Source of the DNA: JADCGM01 sp943370355
GTDB taxonomy: Bacteria > Pseudomonadota > Alphaproteobacteria > Sphingomonadales > Sphingomonadaceae
DNA length: 64,000 nucleotides
Direction of reading: 5' to 3'
NCBI GenBank assembly: GCA_943370355.1
Contig: CALRQP020000008.1
Span: 62,001 to 126,000, forward strand
Of the stretch, positions 7,976 through 15,762 are shown piece after piece. A program made the position numbers and the translations under genes. The notes beneath the pieces were generated by a model. That model saw only the letters and a list, made by a program, of their open reading frames with translations. It was not told where the DNA came from and searched no databases. Every line of letters starts with the position of its first letter. Position 1 is the stretch's first letter.

Positions 7976-9235
7976 ATGGGACCAAGCGTCCGCACCGCGC
8001 AACGCTGGACAGCGGCTTTGCTGCTGGGAGTTGGCGTTCTGGGCCTGTCCGCCTGTACCGCGCCAAAGCGAGTCGCGCCCCGCGTCGAAGCTGCGCCGCC
8101 GCCCGTCGTCACCGCGCCGCCGCCCGTCGTGTTGCCGCCATCGCCCTCGCAACATAAGGTCGCGCTACTCGTGCCGATGACAGGCGAAAACGCGGCGGTT
8201 GGCCAGTCGATCGCCAATGCCGCCAACATGGCGCTGCTGGATTCGGGCAATGCGAGCGTCAAGCTGACCGTCTACGACACCGCACCCGGCGCGGCGCAGG
8301 CTGCCAGCCGCGCGCTTGCCGACGGTTCGAGCGTGTTTCTCGGACCACTGCTCGCCCCCGACGTGCGCGCCGCCGCGCCGCTCGCTGCAGCGCGCGGGGT
8401 GCCAGTGATCAGCTTCTCCAACGATGCGACACTCGCCCCCACCGCCTATGTCATGGGCTTCCAGCCCGGCGAGTCGATCGGCCGCGTCGTTGCCTTTGCG
8501 CGCTCCAAGGGCGTCGAACGCTTCGCAGCGCTGATCCCCGCCGGGGCTTACGGCCAACGCGTGTCCTCGGCGTTCGTGAAGGCTGTGCAGGCATCGGGCG
8601 GCAAGGTCGCCGCGATGGAAACCTTCGTCCGCGATCGGAAGAAGCTGCTCGTCTCGGCGCGGCGGATCACTGACTATGAAACACGCGTCGCGAAGACGGC
8701 GCAGGCCGGCATGGTCCGTCAGGACGGCACCATCGCACCCGTCGCCAACCGGCTCGCACCTGTCCCGTTCCAGGCGCTGCTCATCGCCGACTCGGGCAAT
8801 GTCGCCGCCGCCTTCCTGCCGGCACTGACGCAGTATGGTGCCGGCAACGCGAACGTCCGCCTCCTCGGCCCCGAACTGTGGAACAGCGAACCCGGTCTGG
8901 CGCGGATCCCGGCCATGAAGGGGGCCTGGTTCGCCAGCGTTCCGGATGGACGCTTCGCGCAGTTGTCGACCCGCTATCGCACCCGCTTCGGCGGCGCGCC
9001 AAGCCGCCTCGCCAGCCTCGGATATGATGCGGTGCTGCTCGTCAACAGCGTCGGCACCCGCTGGACGGTCGGCGACCCCTTCCCGCGTCGCGCGCTTGAC
9101 GATCCCGACGGCTTTGCCGGCATCGACGGCATCTTCCGCTTCAAGGGCGGCGTCGCCGAACGCGGCCTCGAGGTGCAACAAATCGGACCGGGCGGCTTCC
9201 TGACCGTCTCGAACGCGCCCAGGGCCTTCCGCTAA
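7976..9235 (+). CDS. LppC/LpoA-like penicillin-binding protein activator lipoprotein
   Basis: About 419-aa lipoprotein: a signal sequence with lipobox LSAC near residue 26, a Pro/Val/Ala-rich linker, then a periplasmic-binding-protein type I fold (KVALLVPMTGENAAVGQSI, SSVFLGPLLAPDV, ARGVPVISFSND, YAGNAN-like turns and SLGYDAVLLV). Relatives are annotated as LppC or LpoA-like activators of peptidoglycan synthases. ATG at 7976 lacks a good ribosome binding site; an in-frame TTG at 7967 has GGGAG 7 bases before it and may be the true start. The divergent arrangement with rsmI is the usual one for this family. Confidence 0.87.
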   Translation: MGPSVRTAQRWTAALLLGVGVLGLSACTAPKRVAPRVEAAPPPVVTAPPPVVLPPSPSQHKVALLVPMTGENAAVGQSIANAANMALLDSGNASVKLTVYDTAPGAAQAASRALADGSSVFLGPLLAPDVRAAAPLAAARGVPVISFSNDATLAPTAYVMGFQPGESIGRVVAFARSKGVERFAALIPAGAYGQRVSSAFVKAVQASGGKVAAMETFVRDRKKLLVSARRITDYETRVAKTAQAGMVRQDGTIAPVANRLAPVPFQALLIADSGNVAAAFLPALTQYGAGNANVRLLGPELWNSEPGLARIPAMKGAWFASVPDGRFAQLSTRYRTRFGGAPSRLASLGYDAVLLVNSVGTRWTVGDPFPRRALDDPDGFAGIDGIFRFKGGVAERGLEVQQIGPGGFLTVSNAPRAFR

Positions 9236-9245
9236 CGGCGACTCG

Positions 9246-10157
9246 CTAGTGCGAGCCTCCTTCGGCTGCGGGAGGCGGAAAGCTGCCGACCCGCTCAGGA
9301 TAGCGCGGACCCGAAGCAGACGCCGGCACGTCCACGCTCGCGAATTCTCGACTATCGGCAGCGTCCAAGTAGCTGCGCGCCAGCCGGGCAACATCGGCCG
9401 TGTGCTGCGCGATAAATCCATGTCCCCAACCGGGCACTTCGAGGATTATCGAGCGAGCCGCCACGCCGTTCGCCCGCCGCGTCTGCTGATCGAGGTCGTC
9501 GCCGGTGTTGAGGATCAGAACCGGCTGCGTGATCTCCGCAAGGTCTGCCGCAAGGTCATAGTTGAACGCAGCATGGTGCCCCCACCATTCGATATTGCCT
9601 GCCAGCAAGGCATCCCGGAAGGCGTCGTTGACCTCCGACAGCGACACACCAGGCCGCAAATGGTGATAAACGAACCCCATCCACCGCCGCAGGACATGGC
9701 TGCCATCCGCCTCCGGTTCGCGGTGCCGGTAATGTTCACGAAACTCCCGCCGCTCGTCATCCGGAAAGATCGGTGCCGACACCATCAACAGCCGACGCAC
9801 CCGCTCTGACGCTAGCTGCGCGATGGCGACCGCTATCATCGATCCGGTATGATAGCCCATCAGGTCGATGGGCCCCGCAATCCCCAAAGTGCCAAGACCG
9901 GCCAGCAGGTCTCTCGCATAATCCGCGATCGCTGGCGGTCCGGACGGCGGGTCGGACATGCCAAAGCCGGGCGTATCGAAGGCGACCGCAATCCGGTCCT
10001 CCCCCATCTCGGCCAGCAAGGGCTCGAAAATGCGGCCAGTCATCGGACTCATGTGAATGCACATGAGCGGCGTTGCGATCGGTGTCTGCGGCCGCGCAAT
10101 GCGCACATGCATCTGCCCGTGCGGACCATCGACATAGCTGCGAATCACCTGGGTCAT
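9246..10157 (-). CDS. Alpha/beta hydrolase with His at the nucleophile position
   Basis: About 303-aa alpha/beta-hydrolase-fold protein. Visible elements are the oxyanion-side loop LMCIHMSPMTGRIF, the segment VAFDTPGFGMSDPP, the nucleophile elbow LMGYHTGSMIA, an acid loop ILNTGDDLDQQT and a C-terminal histidine in PGWGHGFI. In the elbow the Gly-X-Nuc-X-Gly pattern reads GYHTG, so the usual Ser is replaced by His. It may be a non-classical hydrolase or a binding protein. ATG at 10157 is the best start, although the ribosome binding site is weak. It is convergent with the LppC-like gene. The substrate is unknown. Confidence 0.82.
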   Translation of the reverse strand: MTQVIRSYVDGPHGQMHVRIARPQTPIATPLMCIHMSPMTGRIFEPLLAEMGEDRIAVAFDTPGFGMSDPPSGPPAIADYARDLLAGLGTLGIAGPIDLMGYHTGSMIAVAIAQLASERVRRLLMVSAPIFPDDERREFREHYRHREPEADGSHVLRRWMGFVYHHLRPGVSLSEVNDAFRDALLAGNIEWWGHHAAFNYDLAADLAEITQPVLILNTGDDLDQQTRRANGVAARSIILEVPGWGHGFIAQHTADVARLARSYLDAADSREFASVDVPASASGPRYPERVGSFPPPAAEGGSH

Positions 10158-10375
10158 ACCGGCAGCATGGCACGTGCAGGTCCAATCCTCGCCGCGCACT
10201 TCGAATCTGTCCACGAAATGGCCAACCGATCCGGTGACTAGCGAACGAATGGCCGCGGCTTGGTAGGATTTGCGCCATGAGTTGGCGGATTTCACCACAG
10301 TCGGCGAAACGTGCTCGGCACCGAGTCCAACATTTATCCCTAAAATTGAAGGGTCTTAGGCCTGCGAATGTAAAT

Positions 10376-10390
10376 TGGCACGGCCCTTGC
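10376..10390 (+). promoter_or_regulatory. Sigma-54 (RpoN) -24/-12 promoter
   Basis: TGGCACGGCCCTTGC matches the sigma-54 consensus TGGCACG-N4-TTGC at every conserved base with exact 12-base GG-to-GC spacing. Preceding pyrimidine and A/T bases also fit. It points to the two-gene pspC-like operon, with expected transcription start near 10402, about 45 bases before the first ATG. An inverted pair CCTAA/TTAGG upstream (about 10339-10360) could belong to an activator site. rpoN itself is at 30.8-32.4 kb in this window. By analogy a PspF-type enhancer-binding protein would be the activator; it is not encoded here. Confidence 0.8.
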
Positions 10391-10445
10391 GATTGTATCG
10401 GCATAGGACGGATGGTCCGCCCGAAAACGCAAAGGAAACCAAGTC

Positions 10446-10562
10446 ATGTTCTCGACCTCCAGCTTCAGCCGCAACCTCGTCGCCGCTTTCGGTTCGTTCG
10501 TGATCGCAGCGACCTGCCTGCTTGCCGCAACCGCTCCGGCGATGACCAACCTCGTCGCCTGA
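10446..10562 (+). CDS. Small 38-aa membrane peptide ahead of the PspC-like gene
   Basis: A 38-codon frame beginning MFSTSSFSRNLVAAFG with a strong AAGGAAA ribosome binding site, followed by a hydrophobic stretch (SFVIAATCLLAATAPA) and a short tail ending NLVA. It is either a single-pass membrane peptide or a secreted peptide with a signal-like sequence. It is the first gene after the sigma-54 promoter and lies 32 bp before the PspC-domain gene. I do not recognise a named family; the context points to the envelope stress response. Confidence 0.65.
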   Translation: MFSTSSFSRNLVAAFGSFVIAATCLLAATAPAMTNLVA

Positions 10563-10594
10563 ACGCGCCACATCCTCCTTCAAGGACAACGACA

Positions 10595-10801
10595 ATGACC
10601 GACCGCACCTTCCGCCTCGACAAGCGCTCCGCCAAGATCCTCGGCGTCTGCGCCGGGATCGCCAATTACACCGGCGTCGACGTGCTCTGGGTCCGTGCTG
10701 CGGCTGTCCTCGCCACGCTGCTTGGCTCGGGCTTTCCCGCCCTTGCCTATATCGTGATCGCCCTGCTCGCTGAAGCCGAGGGCCAGCCGCTCGCCGACTG
10801 A
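10595..10801 (+). CDS. PspC domain protein
   Basis: 68-aa protein made of one PspC domain: RLDKRSAKILGVCAGIANYT, then GVDVLWVRAAAVLATLLG and a second hydrophobic part GFPALAYIVIALLA. PspC proteins sit in the inner membrane and take part in the phage-shock (envelope stress) response. ATG at 10595 has AAGGAC at correct spacing. Together with the 38-aa peptide it forms an operon behind a sigma-54 promoter, which is the regulatory mode of classical psp operons. pspA, pspB and pspF are absent from this window. Confidence 0.85.
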   Translation: MTDRTFRLDKRSAKILGVCAGIANYTGVDVLWVRAAAVLATLLGSGFPALAYIVIALLAEAEGQPLAD

Positions 10802-10811
10802 GCGGCGGCCC

Positions 10812-11954
10812 CTATGATCTGAGCAGCTTCGGCAGGATCGCATTCAGGAGCGGCAGGCCCCGCGCGGTAACGCGTAAGCCTGCCGCGCTTCGTTCGATCA
10901 GGCCGACGCCCGCCAGATGCGCCGCCGCTGCCTCATCGATGAGGTCGGCCAGCGCCACTCCCGTCCGGCGCTCGAACAGATCGCCATCGATCCCAGCCGT
11001 GAGCCGCAATCCCATCAGCAACGCCTCGTCCGCCCGAGTAGCGCTATCCAGCTTGGTCTCGGTGTCGATGCCGTGGCGGCCCGCCGCAACCGCGTCCAGC
11101 CAGCCCTCCGGCTTCATCTGGCGCACTGTTGCCACACCCGCACGCCGTCCATGTGCACCCGGCCCAACACCGACATAATCGCCGTATGTCCAATAGCGCA
11201 GATTGTGCCGGCTCTCGCTGCCCGGTCGCGCGTGGTTGGAAATCTCATAGGCTGGCAATCCCGCTGCAGCGGTCATCGCCTGCGTCAGCTCCCACAGGTC
11301 GGCGGCGAGGTCCTCGCCGGGTATGACGAGGTCTCCAGACGCATGCAGTGTAGCGAACCGCGTCTTCGGTTCGATCGTGAGCTGATAGAGCGAGAGGTGA
11401 TCCGTCCCGAACTTCAAAGCCCGCGACAGCTCGGCTTCCCAGCCGCTGAGTGTCTGCCCCTCACGCGCATAGATGAGATCGAAGCTGACCCGGTCGAAGA
11501 TCGATTGCGCGACGTCGAGCGCGGCGAGACCCATAGCGACGTCGTGCGGACGGCCGAGCCGTTTCAACGCCGCATCGTCCAGTGCCTGCAGGCCGAGCGA
11601 AACGCGATTCACCCCGGCGGCGGCGAACCCCGCGAATCGTGATGATTCCACGCTTGAAGGATTGGCCTCCAGCGTGATTTCGAGACCCGGTTCGACGGGC
11701 CACAACCGAGCCACTTCGTCGATGACCGCGCCGGTCGTTGCTGGGTCCATCAACGACGGCGTGCCGCCACCGAAAAATATGCTGGTGACCCGGTGATCGG
11801 GCGTAACGCTCGCCTCATGCCGCAAGTCGGCGAGCAACGCCTCGCGCCAGCCCGTCTCGCCGATCTTCGCACGGACATGGCTGTTGAAGTCGCAATAGGG
11901 GCATTTGGTGACGCAGAACGGCCAGTGCACATAGACAGCGAGCGGTTCGCGCAC
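10812..11954 (-). CDS. hemW: Radical SAM heme chaperone HemW
   Basis: 380-aa radical SAM protein related to coproporphyrinogen III dehydrogenase. The cluster motif is HWPFCVTKCPYCDFNSHV, followed by SIFFGGGTPSLM, and the HemW-specific segment ESRHNLRYWTYGDYVGVGPG. It lacks the extra N-terminal cysteines of HemN, so heme delivery is more likely than a porphyrinogen oxidase role. The GTG at 11954 starts one base after the rdgB stop; longer upstream extensions in the frame only overlap rdgB. It is the last gene of the operon rph-rdgB-hemW. Confidence 0.92.
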   Translation of the reverse strand: MREPLAVYVHWPFCVTKCPYCDFNSHVRAKIGETGWREALLADLRHEASVTPDHRVTSIFFGGGTPSLMDPATTGAVIDEVARLWPVEPGLEITLEANPSSVESSRFAGFAAAGVNRVSLGLQALDDAALKRLGRPHDVAMGLAALDVAQSIFDRVSFDLIYAREGQTLSGWEAELSRALKFGTDHLSLYQLTIEPKTRFATLHASGDLVIPGEDLAADLWELTQAMTAAAGLPAYEISNHARPGSESRHNLRYWTYGDYVGVGPGAHGRRAGVATVRQMKPEGWLDAVAAGRHGIDTETKLDSATRADEALLMGLRLTAGIDGDLFERRTGVALADLIDEAAAAHLAGVGLIERSAAGLRVTARGLPLLNAILPKLLRS

Positions 11955-11955
11955 C

Positions 11956-12558
11956 TCAGAAACTGACAGCGACCAGCTTCGCGAAGGCCAAGGCCCGGTG
12001 GCTGATCGCATGCTTTTTGTCGGGGTCCATCTCGCCAAAGGTCTGGTCGTAACCCACCGGCATGAACACCGGATCATAGCCGAAGCCCCGGTCGCCACGC
12101 GGTGGCCAGACCAGCGTCCCGGCAACGCGCCCCTCGAACACATCGGCATGCCCGTCGGGCCAAGTTAGCGCCAGCGTGCAGACGAACTGCGCATCCCGCA
12201 CGGCACCCTCGGGCAGCGCCGCCTCGACCTTGTGCATCGCCATCATCCAGTCGCGCGCGCCGTCGGGCCGCTCCGCCCAATTGGCAGTATAAACCCCCGG
12301 CTGCCCACCGAGCGCCGCGACTTCCAGCCCGCTGTCGTCGCTGAGCGCCACCATGCCCGACGCGCGCGACGCCGCATGCGCTTTCAACAGCGCATTCCCC
12401 GCGAAACTGTCCTCGGTTTCCTCGGGCTCAGGCAAGCCGAGTTCGCCCGCCGCAACGGGTTCCATGCCATAGGGTCCGAGCAACGCCGCGATCTCGCGCA
12501 CCTTGCCGTGATTATGGGTCGCCAGGACCAGCGGCCCGGGCATCAGCCTGCGGCTCAC
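11956..12558 (-). CDS. rdgB: XTP/dITP pyrophosphatase (Ham1/RdgB)
   Basis: 200-aa house-cleaning NTPase that hydrolyses ITP, dITP and XTP to monophosphates. Family signatures are LVLATHNHGKVREIAALL at the N-terminus, EDSFAGNALLKAHAAS, ALSDDSGLEVAALGG, GDRGFGYDPVFMP and ISHRALA near the end. The GTG start at 12558 overlaps the rph stop by 4 bp; an ATG 15 bases later is an alternative start. Middle gene of the operon with rph and hemW. Confidence 0.93.
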   Translation of the reverse strand: MSRRLMPGPLVLATHNHGKVREIAALLGPYGMEPVAAGELGLPEPEETEDSFAGNALLKAHAASRASGMVALSDDSGLEVAALGGQPGVYTANWAERPDGARDWMMAMHKVEAALPEGAVRDAQFVCTLALTWPDGHADVFEGRVAGTLVWPPRGDRGFGYDPVFMPVGYDQTFGEMDPDKKHAISHRALAFAKLVAVSF

Positions 12559-13271
12559 CGCCCGGCAGCCGCCGCCTGCGCTGCGAAAATGTTGTCGCAG
12601 CCGATGCGGGCGAGGCGAAGCATCCGGAGCAGGCCTTCCTCGTCATAGGGCGCCCCCTCGGCGGTCGCCTGTACCTCGACGATGCCGCCGCCTTCGATAA
12701 GCACGAAATTGGCGTCGGTCTCGGCCGAGGAATCCTCAGGATAGTCGAGGTCGAGCACCGCCGTCCCCTCGTAGAAACCGCACGAAACCGCCGCGACCCG
12801 GCTCTTGATCGGATCGACCTTCAGGTCATTTTTCTTCATGATCCCGTCGACCGCCATGCGCAGCGCCACCCAAGCGCCGGAAATGGCAGCGGTGCGCGTG
12901 CCGCCGTCAGCCTGGATCACGTCGCAATCGAGCGTGATCTGGCGCTCGCCGAGCAGCTTGAGATCAGTAACGGCGCGAAGCGACCGGCCGATCAGCCGCT
13001 GGATTTCCTGGGTGCGGCCCGACTGCTTGCCCTTGGCTGCCTCGCGCTGTCCACGCGTGTGGGTGGCTCGCGGCAGCATGCCATATTCAGCCGTCACCCA
13101 GCCCTGCCCCTTCCCGCGTAGCCACGGCGGCAGCCGTTCTTCGACCGACGCGGTGACGAGCACATGCGTATCGCCGAATTTGACGAGGCACGAGCCCTCG
13201 GCATGGCGCGAAAATCCCGCGATCATTTCGATGGCACGCATTTCGTCGGGGGCGCGACCGCTGGGGCGCAT
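12555..13271 (-). CDS. rph: Ribonuclease PH
   Basis: 238-aa phosphorolytic 3'-5' exoribonuclease that trims tRNA 3' ends. Visible family features are MRPSGRAPDEMR at the start, KFGDTHVLVTASVEERLP, GWVTAEYGMLPRATHTR, the phosphate-binding QREAAKGKQSGRTQEIQRLI, and CDVIQADGGTRTAAISG. The ATG at 13271 has AGGAGA upstream and gives exactly the usual length. It is divergent from hrcA, with 84 bp between. Confidence 0.96.
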   Translation of the reverse strand: MRPSGRAPDEMRAIEMIAGFSRHAEGSCLVKFGDTHVLVTASVEERLPPWLRGKGQGWVTAEYGMLPRATHTRGQREAAKGKQSGRTQEIQRLIGRSLRAVTDLKLLGERQITLDCDVIQADGGTRTAAISGAWVALRMAVDGIMKKNDLKVDPIKSRVAAVSCGFYEGTAVLDLDYPEDSSAETDANFVLIEGGGIVEVQATAEGAPYDEEGLLRMLRLARIGCDNIFAAQAAAAGR

Positions 13272-13315
13272 GGCTTGTCTCCTGATACCGGGTTGGCGGC
13301 GTGTAGGTCGCACCC

Positions 13316-13344
13316 GTTGAGCGCGCAAGTCCGAGCGCCTACAT
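13316..13344 (+). promoter_or_regulatory. Candidate heat-shock type promoter of hrcA-grpE
   Basis: GTTG, 18 bases, then CCTACAT, ending 11 bases before the hrcA start. The same arrangement (CTTG or GTTG, 17-18 bases, CCTACAT or ACTACAT) occurs before dnaK and clpB. It resembles the alphaproteobacterial RpoH consensus CTTG-N17/18-CYTATNT with one mismatch in the -10 part. It could also be read as sigma-70, TTGAGC-N17-TACATT. Confidence 0.45.
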
Positions 13345-13355
13345 TGGCGTCGCCC

Positions 13356-14402
13356 ATGTCCGGACCCAGCATCACCGAACTGAACGACCGCGCGCGCGAC
13401 ATCTTTCGCACGATCGTCGAATCCTATCTGGCGAGCGGCTCGCCGGTCGGGTCGCGCACACTGTCCAAACTCGGTGCGCTTGGCCTGTCACCGGCCTCGA
13501 TCCGCAACGTCATGCAGGATCTGGAGGAACTCGGGCTGCTCGCCAGCCCTCATGTCTCGGCAGGACGCATCCCGACCGACATCGGCCTCCGCCTTTTCGT
13601 CGATGGCATGATGCAGACCTCGGCACCGTCGGTCGAAGACCGCGCCGCCATCGAAGGCCAGATGCGCGGACAGGGTGGCTCGATCGAAGACATCATGGGT
13701 CGCGCAACCGCGGCACTGTCAGGCCTCAGCGCCTGCGCCGCCGTCGTGATGGCCCCAAAACGCGAGCTCGTGCTGCGCCAGCTGTCCTTCGTGCCTATGG
13801 GTCCGGACCGCGCGCTCGCTGTGCTCGTCGGCGATGACGGCACCGTCGAGAACCGCGCCATCGACCTGCCGCCGGGATTGCCGTCATCCGCGCTGATCCA
13901 GGCAGCGAATTACATCAATGCGCGCCTCGCGGGGCTCACCCTCGCCCAGGCGGCCGCCCGCCTCGCGCAGGAGATGGCGGCGGACCGGGCCGCGCTCGAC
14001 GAGGCTGCGCAGGACGTCGTCGCAAAAGGCTTGGCGCTCTGGTCGTCGGACGGCCTATCGCGCCCGGTGCTGATCGTCCGCGGCAGTTCGCATCTGCTCG
14101 ACGATCGGGCTGCCGCCGACATCGAACGGGTTCGCTCATTGCTGGCCGATCTTGACGGCAAGGAGGATCTGGCGCGTGTCCTCGACTTGGCGCGCGATGG
14201 TCAGGGCATGAAGATTTTCATCGGGTCGGAGAACAAGCTGTTCTCTTTGTCCGGCTCGAGCGTTATCGCGGCGCCGTACCGCGCGGCGGGCGATCGCATC
14301 GTTGGCGTCGTCGGCGTCATCGGCCCGACGCGGTTGAACTACGCGCGGGTCGTTCCCATGGTGGACTATACCGCACAGGCATTGAGCAGGTTGATTGCAT
14401 GA
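13356..14402 (+). CDS. hrcA: Heat-inducible transcription repressor HrcA
   Basis: 348-aa repressor of class I heat-shock genes, which binds CIRCE operators and is helped to fold by GroEL. The N-terminal winged helix (LNDRARDIFRTIVESYLASG, SPVGSRTLSK, ASIRNVMQDLEELGLL, HVSAGRIPTDIGLRLFVDG) is typical. The C-terminal effector domain includes GNRIV-like turns and a GVVGVIGPTRLNYARVVPMV ending. ATG at 13356 fits the family N-terminus; the open frame further upstream lies over rph. No CIRCE element is visible near this gene, so its targets are elsewhere. The last base pairs overlap grpE (ATGA). Confidence 0.95.
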   Translation: MSGPSITELNDRARDIFRTIVESYLASGSPVGSRTLSKLGALGLSPASIRNVMQDLEELGLLASPHVSAGRIPTDIGLRLFVDGMMQTSAPSVEDRAAIEGQMRGQGGSIEDIMGRATAALSGLSACAAVVMAPKRELVLRQLSFVPMGPDRALAVLVGDDGTVENRAIDLPPGLPSSALIQAANYINARLAGLTLAQAAARLAQEMAADRAALDEAAQDVVAKGLALWSSDGLSRPVLIVRGSSHLLDDRAAADIERVRSLLADLDGKEDLARVLDLARDGQGMKIFIGSENKLFSLSGSSVIAAPYRAAGDRIVGVVGVIGPTRLNYARVVPMVDYTAQALSRLIA

Positions 14403-14944
14403 CTGACGAGACAGTGAATACGCCCGAGGACGAAGACATCGGCGCGGCAGCTCCCGATTTCGAGGCGCTGTTGGCCGCCAAGGACGCCGAGATTGCCGAA
14501 CTGAAGGACCGCATGCTGCGTGCCGCCGCCGAAGCTGAGAACAGCCGCCGCCGGCTCGAGCGCGACAAGGCCGACGCGGTTGCCTATGCGACGACCGGCT
14601 TTGCCCGAGACCTGCTCGGTGTCGCAGACAATCTGCGCCGCGCGGTCGATTCGATTCCTGCCGCCGCGCGCGAGGATGAGGCGGTGAAGGGCATCGTGAC
14701 CGGCGTCGAGATGACCGAAAAGGAACTGCAATCGGTGCTTGGCCGCCATGGCGTTTCGCGGGTTGAGGCCGTCGGGCAGAAGCTCGACCCCAACCGCCAC
14801 CAGGCGATGATCGAAGTCGAGCACGACCATGAGCCGGGCACGATCATCCAGGAACTTCAGGCCGGCTATGTGATCAAGGACCGGCTGCTGCGACCGGCGC
14901 TGGTCAGCGTTGCCAAGGCGAAGAGCGGCGACGCTGCCGCCTGA
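14399..14944 (+). CDS. grpE: Nucleotide exchange factor GrpE
   Basis: 181-aa cochaperone that releases ADP from DnaK. An acidic N-terminus is followed by a long coiled coil (residues about 22-70: ALLAAKDAEIAELKDRMLRA), then the signature region FARDLLGVADNLRRAVDSIP, GVEMTEKELQSVLGRHGV and the beta domain (NRHQAMIEVEHDHEPGTI, LQAGYVIKDRLLRPALVSVA). Translationally coupled to hrcA through a 4-bp overlap. Confidence 0.96.
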   Translation: MTDETVNTPEDEDIGAAAPDFEALLAAKDAEIAELKDRMLRAAAEAENSRRRLERDKADAVAYATTGFARDLLGVADNLRRAVDSIPAAAREDEAVKGIVTGVEMTEKELQSVLGRHGVSRVEAVGQKLDPNRHQAMIEVEHDHEPGTIIQELQAGYVIKDRLLRPALVSVAKAKSGDAAA

Positions 14945-14966
14945 CGCGCGAAGTGGGGAACACGCC

Positions 14967-15269
14967 ATGTTGATCGTCATTGCCCGCGCCGAAGTCGATC
15001 CGGCCCGCATCGCCGAACTCCAGCCCGCGCTCGATGCGATGATGCGCGCGACCTGGGACGAGTCCGGCTGCCTCAGCTACTCGATGGCGGTGGAGAGCGC
15101 GTCCGAAGGCATCGTTACCATCGTCGAGCGCTGGTCCGACGAGGCTTCGCTCAAGGCGCATTTCAAGCAACCGCACATGATGGCGTTCAATAAAGCCATC
15201 CAAGGCGCGGTACGCTCGATCGACGTCAAGCTTTACGACGCGATCAACGAACGGTCGCTGCCCGTCTGA
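14967..15269 (+). CDS. Antibiotic biosynthesis monooxygenase (ABM) family protein
   Basis: 100-aa single-domain dimeric alpha/beta-barrel (ABM/YgiN-like) protein. Visible features are a first beta strand LIVIARAEVDPARI, the segment WDESGCLSYSMAVE, and the strand IVTIVERWSDEASLKAHF. Members include quinol monooxygenases and small uncharacterised enzymes; the substrate cannot be assigned. ATG at 14967 has GGGGA upstream. It lies 22 bp after grpE in the same direction, so it may be the third gene of the hrcA operon. A second ABM-family gene is at 46509. Confidence 0.82.
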   Translation: MLIVIARAEVDPARIAELQPALDAMMRATWDESGCLSYSMAVESASEGIVTIVERWSDEASLKAHFKQPHMMAFNKAIQGAVRSIDVKLYDAINERSLPV

Positions 15270-15276
15270 TTTGAGC

Positions 15277-15762
15277 TCAGGCGGCCGCGCCGGCAGCCCA
15301 TGTACCGAATGGAATGATCGCCGCGAGCGCGGCATCGCAGAACCCGGTTTCGCGCGCGACATAGGCATGCTGCACGATCATCGCCTGCTGCTCGATGCCG
15401 TAGCGGCGAAACGGCTTGCCGGGTTTGAGCGCATAGCGATAGCGCGCGAACGGCGGGCGGCGCAGCGGCAGATACAGCCCCTGCTGGCACTGCCACACAT
15501 GCACGAGTTCGTGGACGACGAGTGCCCGAAGCCCAAGCGTCGATTTGGTGTAATCATCACGCCAGTGCGGACTGTCCGGATGGAACCAAATGTTTCCGTC
15601 GGGGGCCATGACAACCGTCGCGGGCTGTAGCGGCCAATATTTGGCGCGTCGAAAGCGCAGCGGCGCGGAATCGAGCGAAGCGCCGAACACCGAATGGATC
15701 AGATCAACTTCGCCTGCGGTCGGCGGGCGAGAGGGTTTAGCCGTGCGTGTTGTCCATCGCAT
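15277..15762 (-). CDS. Small HExxH protein, 'vgr-related'/DUF4157-like
   Basis: 161-aa protein with a zinc-metallopeptidase-like motif, VVHELVHVWQCQQGLYLP, preceded by VVMAPDGNIWFHPDSPHWRDD. Similar sphingomonad proteins are often labelled vgr-related protein. There is no clear signal peptide at the N-terminus. Its start overlaps the PCu(A)C gene stop by 26 bp, so the two are translated together. HExxHxxQ is also the core of DUF4157, found in a second small gene at 19613. Proteolytic activity is inferred only from the motif; the third zinc ligand is not obvious. Confidence 0.7.
   Translation of the reverse strand: MRWTTRTAKPSRPPTAGEVDLIHSVFGASLDSAPLRFRRAKYWPLQPATVVMAPDGNIWFHPDSPHWRDDYTKSTLGLRALVVHELVHVWQCQQGLYLPLRRPPFARYRYALKPGKPFRRYGIEQQAMIVQHAYVARETGFCDAALAAIIPFGTWAAGAAA

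Noticed and set aside
13272..13355. CIRCE operator before hrcA
   Set aside because: TTAGCACTC-N9-GAGTGCTAA is absent; the nearby GAGCGC text only looks similar by chance.
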